Source of the DNA: Muriiphilus sp048268845
Lineage (GTDB): Bacteria; Pseudomonadota; Alphaproteobacteria; Rhodobacterales; Rhodobacteraceae
NCBI GenBank assembly: GCA_048268845.1
Contig: JBLWUQ010000001.1
Coordinates: 372,001 to 436,000 of the forward strand
DNA length: 64,000 bases
Reading direction: 5' to 3'
Shown: piece after piece, positions 19,496 to 25,725 of the stretch
How positions within the stretch are numbered: the stretch's first letter is position 1
Layout: every line of letters begins with the position of its first letter
Position numbers and translations under genes: made by a program
The notes under the pieces: model-generated
What the model was told of the DNA's origin: nothing
Databases searched by the model: none
The model's input: only the letters and a program-made list of their open reading frames with translations

Positions 19496-20876
19496 ATGTT
19501 CGAACGCAAACCACCGGATGGCTCTGACAAATGGTTCTTCTTCGAATTGATAACGTTTGCCATGGAACACGGCCTTGGCAAACCTAGACCGCGCCTGGAG
19601 GATATTGACCAAGACCTGTACTGGAAGACAGGGACACTGGCTGATTCACTTGCGCTTGCGGGTAAGGTTGTTACCTCCCAAGCCATTGAATACTGGAAGA
19701 ATGGTCACTCGGTTCCGAGGTTTGAGGCGCCGCTCCAACGTGTCCTGACCGATCCGGAGCCTGAAAGCGCCGAGTGGTATAACTTGTTCTCGGAAACAAT
19801 CAGGGTCGACGGACGCAATGGTCGAAGGAAGCTGAGAAAAGAGGCATACGCTGCATGGAAATCCCAAAGGGACGGTATCGTTCTGGTGAATCCTGTGACG
19901 GAACTCATGGGGCAATACCAGCGCGCCGAACGCGCGATCTTGGCCGACGAGGCCGAAGCACTAGAAGCAGAAAGAACCACGCTTCGGCAGCGAATGAACT
20001 ACATTCCAGAAACCGTGCGGGTTATCGAAGAGGCTGCCCGACTGGAAGATCAAGGCGATCCGATGACCGCCAGAAAGTTGCTGGCGGATCAGGACAAAGA
20101 ACTCAGCAAGCACGAAGATGAAGCGATGCAAGTCCTCGAAGGTCTAGCCCGAAACCGCCTTGCAATCGGACAAAACCTACTTCGCTGTGCCGAAGCTACG
20201 GAGGAGCCGTCAGAGGCACGTACCTTGCTGGAAAAGGCTCTCGCGACTTTCGGCAGGGTCGTTGACGAAACGCCGGGAGCTTTCGACGATATTGCCAAAA
20301 GTGCAAAGCGCGGCGCACGAACCGCCGTGCGCGGGATATTGGATTTCGGGTCGTTTGCCGAGAGTCTGAAAGCCCTAAGAGTAGCTGTTAGCCGTGATTT
20401 TGCCGATCTGTCGGCATTTCGGAATATTATGGCTTCGGCCGCTGATTGGTCTGAGGCCCAAGCTCTCGCTGCGCTCGTTGAAGTCACGGGTAATTGTGGA
20501 GATGTTTTTTTCTGGTCAATGCTGATGTCCAAGGCTTCGAGCTTTCCCGAGGCCGAGACGGTGCTTGAGCGCATGACGCGGGCCGAGGTGCCACCCGACG
20601 TCGTCACCTTCTCGACCCTCATGTCCAAGGCTTCGAGCTTTCCCGAGGCCGAGACGGTGCTTGAGCGCATGACGCGGGCCGAGGTGCCACCCGACGTNNN
20701 NNNNNNNNNNNNNNNNNNNNNNNNNNNNNNNNNNNNNNNNNNNNNNNNNNNNNNNNNNNNNNNNNNNNNNNNNNNNNNNNNNNNNNNNNNNNNNNNNCGT
20801 CACCTTCTCGACCCTCATGTCCAAGGTTGATCAGGTTGGGTTTGTGGAGCCAGCAATGGCGATTTGGAAGCTCTAG
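19496..20876 (+). CDS. PPR-like tandem-repeat protein with HTH-like N-terminal region, split by assembly gap
   Basis: Starts MFERKPPDGSDKWFFFELIT. Residues about 40-80 (LADSLALAGKVVTSQAIEYW then KNGHSVPRFEAPLQRVL) resemble the helix-turn-helix regions of XRE-type proteins; this is a weak reading. A Glu-rich coiled-coil follows (about 155-230). From about residue 325, 32-residue units of the form VVTFSTLMSK...VLERMTRAEVPPD resemble pentatricopeptide repeats. The 100-N gap lies inside the array. Directly joining the two flanks keeps both repeat phase and reading frame, so the missing length should be a multiple of 96 bp. After the gap the frame runs to TAG at 20874-20876 and would continue openly beyond it. 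The ATG at 19496 has GGAG unusually close, so the start is uncertain. Confidence 0.6.
20525..20820 (+). repeat. 96-bp tandem repeat array (PPR-like units)
   Basis: Unit 20525-20620 (starting ATGTCCAAGGCTTCGAGC) is followed by a copy from 20621 that is identical up to the gap at 20698. Sequence after the gap (20798-20825) is the end of another unit plus the start of a diverged one. A more diverged unit precedes the array. Near-perfect DNA identity between units points to recent expansion by slippage or unequal exchange. Confidence 0.85.
20698..20797. other. Assembly gap (100 N)
   Basis: Exactly 100 undetermined bases, the usual placeholder for an unknown gap length. Both flanks are copies of the same 96-bp repeat, so the gap is an unresolved tandem array, not a random break. 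Confidence 0.97.
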
Positions 20877-20909
20877 GGGAAAAACGCAAACCAAGTTTTT
20901 GGCGCCCTA

Positions 20910-21311
20910 GTGCAGTCGCTCGCGAATCGCATGTCTGCCAGCGAAATCTTCGGAGCGTGTTTCGGGGCTGCGTCCCGGCAACAAATGAAGTTTCCAACGA
21001 CCGCTTTCCAACGGGCTGTCGCCGAATACCTGGAACAGGGCGACTTCGACAACGCGTTTCGGATTGCCGTCGCTTTTCCTCATTTGCCGGGATGCGTGAA
21101 AGCCATGACGGCGCATCCTATTGAAGCCGAGGCGAATTTTCTTAAGCACTTTCCGGAGGAACCGCACCATGCGAGTTATGCTTTGGCGCGCCTGTTCGAA
21201 GCAACGGACCGCATCGGGGATATGTGCAAATGGGCCAAAATCGGGAGAGATTATCCCGAGCAGCCTCCATCCCGACTTGCTGACCTCAGGCGAATGCTAG
21301 AACAATGCTAG
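20910..21311 (+). pseudogene. Probable C-terminal part of the PPR-like protein, beyond an in-frame amber codon
   Basis: This open frame of 133 codons from a GTG is in the same frame as the preceding gene after its TAG at 20874-20876. From that TAG to 21311 no other stop occurs, and the sequence (GKNANQVFGALVQSLANRM..., AEYLEQGDFDNAFRIAVAFP, LARLFEATDRIGDMCKWAKI) is helical and TPR-like, as expected for the end of a solenoid protein. It is therefore either a separate ORF, or the tail of a gene disrupted by a nonsense mutation. No good ribosome site precedes the GTG, which favours the disrupted-gene view. Confidence 0.5.
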
Positions 21312-21497
21312 AGCCAAGTTGACCTAGAATGGACGGAACTGGCGAAAGCGGCCTGAACAACGGGCAAGCTCAAGGCGGAAAGTCTAACAATCAGTGTTTT
21401 TGGGCGCGCGCGGTGTTAACAGTTCTGAGAAGCGGTATTTCGGCGAATTGTTGCTCCGCTCCAATCTGATCAAGTTGCTGGTTAGACGCAAGCTTAG

Positions 21498-21540
21498 CCC
21501 CGACTCTCCGGAGACCCCAAGTATCGGAGGAGGGTCGGGG
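21498..21540. repeat. Long imperfect inverted repeat
   Basis: CCCCGACTCTCC at 21498-21509 pairs with the complementary arm ending GAGGGTCGGGG at 21540 with one mismatch around a loop of about 17-19 nt. It lies exactly before the recombinase remnant and shortly after a TTAGACGCAAG copy (21482-21492). It could be a folded RNA or a DNA site from the former mobile element; no U-run follows. Confidence 0.5.
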
Positions 21541-21687
21541 GTTGAAGCGGGCTGCAGCGACGACCTGATCGCCTCTGTAACCGGGCAAAGCCCGCCGATG
21601 GTCCAGCACTACACCAAGAAGGTTCGCCAGCACATCCGGGCCGTGCAGGCCCAACAGATGCGAACTGAACAGCGAACCGGACGTTAG
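21541..21687 (+). pseudogene. Tyrosine recombinase (phage integrase), C-terminal remnant
   Basis: The last about 48 codons read VEAGCSDDLIASVTGQSPPM followed by VQHYTKKVRQHIRAVQ and a stop. This is the C-terminal end of a tyrosine recombinase: the G-x-x-D-x-x-I-A-x-V-T-G-Q region followed by the nucleophilic Tyr (codon 21610-21612) in HYTKK. The Arg, Lys and His/Arg catalytic residues that precede this in an intact enzyme are absent, because upstream sequence is unrelated and hairpin-forming. It shows that a mobile element once integrated between pnp and rpsO. Confidence 0.75.
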
Positions 21688-21728
21688 GTAAGCATGAGCA
21701 GCGCCGGTCTCGTGGCGGCGGGCCAAGC

Positions 21729-21911
21729 TCACTTGCTTCGGCCCTGCTCCTTTCTTGATTTGGCGATTTCTTCAAGCGCGTCTGCAATGCGCGCCTGATC
21801 TTTTGCCTTTCGCCCACCTGAGCGGGTGATCAGCCAAATTGGCAGGACGAGGAACACAAGCAGGACACCGAAAACTACGACGAGGCCGGGAAGGCCGATG
21901 TTGTTGAGCAT
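21729..21911 (-). CDS. Small single-span membrane protein (60 aa)
   Basis: MLNNIGLPG is followed by one strong transmembrane helix (LVVVFGVLLVFLVLPIWLI, about residues 10-28) and a charged helical tail (KAKDQARIADALEEIAKSRK). Topology is probably N-out, C-in by positive-inside. AAAGGA is 8 nt before the ATG at 21911. Short proteins of this shape are common and mostly uncharacterised. It lies inside the accessory block after the recombinase remnant and is not recognised further. Confidence 0.55.
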   Translation of the reverse strand: MLNNIGLPGLVVVFGVLLVFLVLPIWLITRSGGRKAKDQARIADALEEIAKSRKEQGRSK

Positions 21912-22139
21912 GTCCAGATTCCTTTCGGTCTTTGTGACCATTGCCTTCGACGGTCTGGGGCGATAGTTGCCGAACCGGGGAGCTTTCGAAAGAGTGAATT
22001 TCGGTGAGAATCGGGCGCATCAAAAGAACAAAACAAAAACAGAATGTTTAGACTTTTGCTTAGACGCGCAATCCGCTGATTCGCAGAAATCTGCTAACAC
22101 ATTGGTAAATCACCGTAAAAACCTCTTGGTGCGTGCTTG

Positions 22140-22156
22140 CGTGCACGAAAGTGGTA
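22140..22156 (+). repeat. 17-bp direct repeat, right copy
   Basis: CGTGCACGAAAGTGGTA, identical to 18745-18761 and in the same orientation. Neighbouring bases differ on both sides, so the identity is exactly 17 bp. Confidence 0.6.
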
Positions 22157-22160
22157 TCCA

Positions 22161-22357
22161 AGCCCCGACCCCGGCATAGCAAAACCGGGCAGGGGCTAGC
22201 CGGGACACCGAAGACCACCTGATGAAGGTGCAGGCGAGGCTCTGCGCCCGGCGAAGGATCACTTGCCCAAAAGGCGGGCCCGCCACTTTTCAGACGGTTT
22301 GACTGATTACACGCCCCGACGTCGACACCCTGCCGGAGGAAACCTCCGCGCGGGGTG
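22161..22357 (+). ncRNA. Candidate structured RNA or leader, unclassified
   Basis: Nested complementary arms suggest a multibranch fold. GGGCA (22187-22191) pairs with TGCCC (22264-22268), GCCGGG (22199-22204) with CCCGGC (22247-22252), and inside are CACCT-GATGA-AGGTG (22216-22230) and CAG/CTG (22231-22244). An alternative hairpin, AGCCCC/GGGGCT with CCCGG/CCGGG (22161-22197), would exclude the first helix. Downstream are the palindrome GGCGGGCCCGCC (22273-22284) and a nested hairpin CACCC..CGGAGG-AAA-CCTCCG..GGGTG (22326-22357). It matches no riboswitch or housekeeping RNA that I recognise. The strand is inferred from the downstream gene. Confidence 0.35.
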
Positions 22358-22462
22358 CAAGGCATGGCCGCCCCCTGGCAATCACCGAACTGGACGCGCC
22401 GGTCAATCTCGGACTATTCTAAGAAAAAACGAGCAGACAGAAAACACTGGCGGGCAAGACCA

Positions 22463-23620
22463 TTGGGCTACAACATCAGCGAAACCACCGGGTTCACCGG
22501 CGGAGGCACGGCCAATCTGAGTGATTGGACCATGACCGTCGACCTGTCGGATCCCGGCGTCACGACCGTGACCGGCGATTTCGACCAGGTCACGACCGGC
22601 GGCACGAACCAGGGCGAGGCGTCCGGCGGCTATGTGTTTTCCGCGCTCAACACCACGGCCTACGGCACGCTCAGCTACAACACCACCGACGGCACCTTCA
22701 CCTTCACGATCGACCGCAGCGCGGTGTTCCAGTCCGGCTCTGACCAGACCGTCACCTTCACCGTCACCGGCCGAAGCGGCGGCAGTTCCGACGACGATCA
22801 GGTCATCATCAACCTTCTGGTCTGCGTGGCGCGTGGCACGCTGATCCGCACCGACCGGGGCCGCGTGCCGGTCGAGGAGGTCGAGACCGGCGACATGATC
22901 TGGACGCTGGATGACGGCCCGCAACCCGTCCGCTGGATCGGGTCGCGCCGGATCGGCGCTGCCGAGTTGCGTCATGACCCCAGCCTGCGCCCGATCCGCA
23001 TCGCCCCCGGCGCGCTGGGCGACAAACGGCCGCGCCGGCCGCTGACCGTCTCGCCGCAACACCGGGTTCTGTTGCGCGACTGGCGCGCGCAGCTCCTGTT
23101 CGGCGAGTCCGAGATGCTGGTGGCCGCCAAGGGCCTCATCAACGACCGCACCATCCGCGCCGACCATGAGGCCGACGAGGTCGAGTATTTCCACCTGCTG
23201 TTCGACACCCATCAGATCATCGAGACCGATGGCGCGCTGACCGAGAGCTTTCATCCCGGCCCCTGGTCGGTCCGCGAGATCGACGGCCCGGCGCGCGACG
23301 AGCTGTTGCGGATCTTCCCCGAGCTTGCCGCCGATATCGACGCCTATGCCCGGCGGTGCGAATGGCGCCAAGGACCGCCGATGTGCGTCTTGTCGGACGG
23401 CTGGACCTCGGTCCGGGGCCGACCCATTGACCGCCCAGACCGCCAGGCCAAAGGGCACCGGCCCGGAATTTCCGACCGAGCATCAGCTTCGGGTCTATGG
23501 CGACTTCCTGTTTCTTGCCTGCCGCAGCGCCCATCACCGCCAGATGCGGGTCGAGAACCTGCACGAAGCGATCGAGACGCCGATCGCGCTGGGCCAGTAT
23601 CGCATCTTCCGGTTCGATGA
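22463..23620 (+). CDS. Hint-domain (hedgehog/intein-like) protein with beta-sandwich N-terminus
   Basis: From a possible TTG at 22463 the protein starts LGYNISETTGFTGGG. About 115 residues of Thr/Gly-rich VCBS/cadherin-like beta repeat follow (AYGTLSYNTTDGTFTFTIDR), then a Hint_2 module starting CVARGTLIRTDRGRVPVEEV with WTLDDGPQPVRWIG and the SPQHRVLL block. Hint modules self-cleave in related proteins. The N-terminus may be truncated, because no ATG or clear ribosome site precedes the domain. At the 3' end the frame overlaps the next gene by 194 bp. A switch to the frame one base earlier near 23350 would instead end at TGA 23428-23430, overlapping the next TTG start, so a frameshift or sequencing error is possible. 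Confidence 0.7.
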   Translation: MGYNISETTGFTGGGTANLSDWTMTVDLSDPGVTTVTGDFDQVTTGGTNQGEASGGYVFSALNTTAYGTLSYNTTDGTFTFTIDRSAVFQSGSDQTVTFTVTGRSGGSSDDDQVIINLLVCVARGTLIRTDRGRVPVEEVETGDMIWTLDDGPQPVRWIGSRRIGAAELRHDPSLRPIRIAPGALGDKRPRRPLTVSPQHRVLLRDWRAQLLFGESEMLVAAKGLINDRTIRADHEADEVEYFHLLFDTHQIIETDGALTESFHPGPWSVREIDGPARDELLRIFPELAADIDAYARRCEWRQGPPMCVLSDGWTSVRGRPIDRPDRQAKGHRPGISDRASASGLWRLPVSCLPQRPSPPDAGREPARSDRDADRAGPVSHLPVR

Positions 23621-23933
23621 CATTCCGCGCGCCCTCATCACCTGGGCACGGCTTGGCCCGGAGGCCGAGAAGCGCCATATCGCGGGCGAAAGGCTGGCGC
23701 CGCAGGACTGGCGGTCGGGCGATCACCTGTGGCTGATCGACCTGATCGCGCCCTATCCCGGCCTGATCGCAGGCATCTCGCGCTGGGTGATGGAGCCGGG
23801 AAATTTCACCGAAAAGGACTATTATTTCCGCCGCGTGGTCGAGGGCAACAGGACCCGGCGCATCCTGCATGTCGATGTCACGAAGAAGAAGGGCAAGGCG
23901 CGGGTGCTGCACCCGGCCGATTTCGGCCTGTAG
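23427..23933 (+). CDS. RTX toxin-activating lysine acyltransferase (HlyC family)
   Basis: From TTG at 23427 the protein is 168 residues, the normal size of HlyC, which transfers a fatty acyl chain from acyl-ACP to lysines of RTX protoxins. Family landmarks are in order: SAHHRQM near the N-terminus (second His, about 37, aligns with the catalytic His), W-A-R-L-G-P-E-A-E, the DWRSGDHLWLIDLIAP block (Asp about 105 aligns with the catalytic Asp), and the GKARVLHPADFGL tail. It abuts the Hint-domain gene, its probable operon partner; a membrane-anchored RTX protein lies at 25726. Which protein it acylates is unknown. Confidence 0.82.
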   Translation: MTAQTARPKGTGPEFPTEHQLRVYGDFLFLACRSAHHRQMRVENLHEAIETPIALGQYRIFRFDDIPRALITWARLGPEAEKRHIAGERLAPQDWRSGDHLWLIDLIAPYPGLIAGISRWVMEPGNFTEKDYYFRRVVEGNRTRRILHVDVTKKKGKARVLHPADFGL

Positions 23934-23984
23934 CGGCCTTGGCGTGAGCCGGGCGAGGTCGGGACCGGCCCCGCCCGGAAAGCT

Positions 23985-24569
23985 TCAGAATTCCCGCTTC
24001 ATGAACATCCGGTCGACGGAATACTTGCCGCCGCCAAGCGCCGCGATGATCGCGGCCCCCGCGGTCCAGAACAGCGAGGCATACTCGGCCTTGAGCTGCA
24101 CCCCGGTCGGTCCCGCAAGGAACGCAGCCCCGCCATCGGCCAGCAGCCGCCTTTGTCCGTCCGCAGTCAGGAGGTCCTTGTTCTCGTTGAGATAGGCGAT
24201 CCCTTCGGCGGTGAGGAAGGCGTCACCATAGGGGTTCGCGGCATGGAACCAGTAGGTCAGCAACAGCACGAATGTGCTCGCCAATGCCGCCGGGCGGGTC
24301 AGGAAGCCGAACAGGATGAACAGCCCGCCGAAGAAGTTCACGATCGCCAGCAGCGGCGAGAACAGCCAGCCGGGCGCGAAGCCGATCATCTCGACGAAGC
24401 CCGACATGCCCATCGGGTTCACGATCTTGTCCCATCCGTTCAGCGCGAACATGCCGCCGATGATGATGCGGAAGGCCAGCCAGCCCACCGGCTGCGCGAA
24501 ATAGGCGTAGAAAGGTGCAAGAAATGGAAGAAAGAGGCGTTCCCGTGGCGTGTCGAATTGGTCTGACAT
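23985..24569 (-). CDS. DoxX family membrane protein
   Basis: Integral membrane protein of 194 residues with four to five hydrophobic segments. The first cytosolic part (MSDQFDTPRERLFLPFLAPF) leads into the DoxX fold: FRIIIGGMFALNGWDKIVNP, GFAPGWLFSPLLAIVNFFGG and LILFGFLTRPAAL-like segments. DoxX relatives are linked to thiol redox balance or quinone-related functions, often without a defined reaction. The ATG at 24569 follows a GGACGGAAC site. It converges on the HlyC-like gene and is the last gene before rpsO. Confidence 0.85.
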   Translation of the reverse strand: MSDQFDTPRERLFLPFLAPFYAYFAQPVGWLAFRIIIGGMFALNGWDKIVNPMGMSGFVEMIGFAPGWLFSPLLAIVNFFGGLFILFGFLTRPAALASTFVLLLTYWFHAANPYGDAFLTAEGIAYLNENKDLLTADGQRRLLADGGAAFLAGPTGVQLKAEYASLFWTAGAAIIAALGGGKYSVDRMFMKREF

Positions 24570-24775
24570 TTTGTTCCGTCCCCCTGATTGGTCCCGGTGC
24601 CGGGCGCTGAAGCATGTGAATGATAACATGCCGCAATTCCGCGCCGGGTGCGACATCTTCGCATAATGCGATGCGAAAGCCAAATGCGGCTGGCCGAAAA
24701 TCCATATGACGATCGTCAAGCAAACATGCCTGACGCAAGGGGAGCCGCACCGAAAACCACGCCCGGCCTGAAACG

Positions 24776-24803
24776 AAAAACGCCCGCACCTTCCGGCACG
24801 GGC
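24776..24803 (-). terminator. Rho-independent terminator after rpsO
   Basis: On the minus strand GCCCGTGCC-GGAA-GGTGCGGGC forms a 9-bp stem with two central G-U pairs and is followed by UUUUU (A-run 24776-24780 on the plus strand). It lies 48 nt past the rpsO stop, so rpsO is transcribed separately from pnp here. Confidence 0.85.
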
Positions 24804-24851
24804 ATTTCCGAATTCGAGACGGCCGGGACCGTCGCGCGTTTGCGACAGGCC

Positions 24852-25121
24852 TTAGCGGCGGATGCCCAAGCGCTTGATGAGGTCCTGATAGCGGCCCTCG
24901 TCCTTGGCCTTGAGATAGTCCAGCAGCTTGCGGCGCTGGGCGACCATCATCAGAAGGCCACGACGCGAGTGGTTGTCCTTCTTGTGGGTCTTGAAGTGTT
25001 CGGTCAGGGTCGTGATGCGCGAAGTGAGGATCGCAACCTGGACTTCCGGCGAACCGGTGTCGCCTTCCTTGGTCGCGAATTCCGTCATCAGGCGGGTCTT
25101 TTCATCGGGCGTGATCGACAT
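24852..25121 (-). CDS. rpsO: 30S ribosomal protein S15
   Basis: S15 of 89 residues, which binds 16S rRNA in the platform early in assembly. It has the family sequence throughout: TGSPEVQVAILTSRI, LTEHFKTHKKDNHSRRGLL and the C-terminal DLIKRLGIRR. The gene has its own terminator. Usually it is followed by pnp; here the DoxX gene and a 6-kb accessory block intervene. S15 often represses its own mRNA through leader structure, but no such element was confidently seen. Confidence 0.98.
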   Translation of the reverse strand: MSITPDEKTRLMTEFATKEGDTGSPEVQVAILTSRITTLTEHFKTHKKDNHSRRGLLMMVAQRRKLLDYLKAKDEGRYQDLIKRLGIRR

Positions 25122-25253
25122 CGGGGTCTCCTTCTGGGTTCGGGTTGATGGCGCAGGCCGGGATGTCGTCCAGCAAGGCCCGTGGAGATGCCGCGGCGTA
25201 TCCGCGGATGCGGGCGTATAGGAAATCCGCCGGCAAAAGAAAAGCGAATTCCG

Positions 25254-25541
25254 CTATTCGAGCTGGGACGGGTTGATCTCGTCGATGATCTGCTGCGCCC
25301 AGTCGCCGATCACCGGGATGAAGTCGATGCTGCTGAGTATCCACACCAGCGTCGAGATCAGGATCGTCGCGCCCAGAGCCGAGCCAAGCCCGAAGCTCAG
25401 CCCGCGCACGAGGCCCCAGAGCATCACGCGCTTCAGGCTCCGTTCATTCTGAAACAGTTTCTGCTGGTTCAGCCGCTCAACCTCGGCGCGCACCGCGCGA
25501 AGCTCGTCCAGAAGCGCGCTCTCGTCGGTGCTGTCCGTCAT
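25254..25541 (-). CDS. DUF5665 membrane protein
   Basis: Small protein of 95 residues: an N-terminal acidic helix/coiled coil (LLDELRAVRAEVERLNQQKL), a basic linker, then two adjacent hydrophobic segments (LVRGLSFGLGSALGATILIS and LVWILSSIDFIPVIGDWA). The G-L-x-x-G-L-G-x-x-L-G-A-T and IDFIPVIGDWA core match DUF5665 as I recall it. AAAGGGGG is well spaced before the ATG at 25541. The function is unknown. Confidence 0.8.
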   Translation of the reverse strand: MTDSTDESALLDELRAVRAEVERLNQQKLFQNERSLKRVMLWGLVRGLSFGLGSALGATILISTLVWILSSIDFIPVIGDWAQQIIDEINPSQLE

Positions 25542-25725
25542 GGTTCCCCCTTTGCTCGACCCGATCCAGCCTAACCGATGGCGGCGCGAATGCGAAGCCC
25601 CCAACCGTATCGCGCCCAAGGTCGAGATCATGGTAAACTACCGGTATGGATAGAATTTTCGGCACTATCCTTTTCGCGAGCCGGCGCGGACGTGGTATCC
25701 AGAGGGCCGCAATCGGGGTAGGACC

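Larger units (their letters stand above)
21912..22462. other. Gene-free stretch with repeat and RNA-like structure
   Basis: About 550 bp without a credible gene. The first part is AT-rich (AAACAAAAACAGAATG around 22030). It contains GAATGTTTAGAC (22042-22053, also at 18833-18844), TTAGACGC (22060-22067), the right copy of the 17-bp repeat (22140-22156) and then a GC-rich segment with nested complementary arms (22161-22357). The end forms the region upstream of the Hint-domain gene. Confidence 0.7.

Noticed and set aside
20698..20797. The N-run as a coding stretch of about 33 residues.
   Set aside because: It is a placeholder gap; taking its length literally shifts the frame after the gap, whereas joining the flanks keeps it.
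18745..22156. CRISPR-like reading of the repeated 17-mer and short words.
   Set aside because: Only two copies 3.4 kb apart, no regular spacers and no cas genes.
22185..22357. Known riboswitch, tmRNA, RNase P or SRP RNA.
   Set aside because: I looked for their conserved cores (for example the cobalamin box, the RNase P P4 region, the SRP tetraloop domain) and did not find them. Only generic pairing is supported.
22060..22365. A 101-codon minus-strand frame across the structured segment.
   Set aside because: No ribosome site, Cys/Pro/Arg-rich translation without domain features, and it runs through all the hairpins and the 17-bp repeat.
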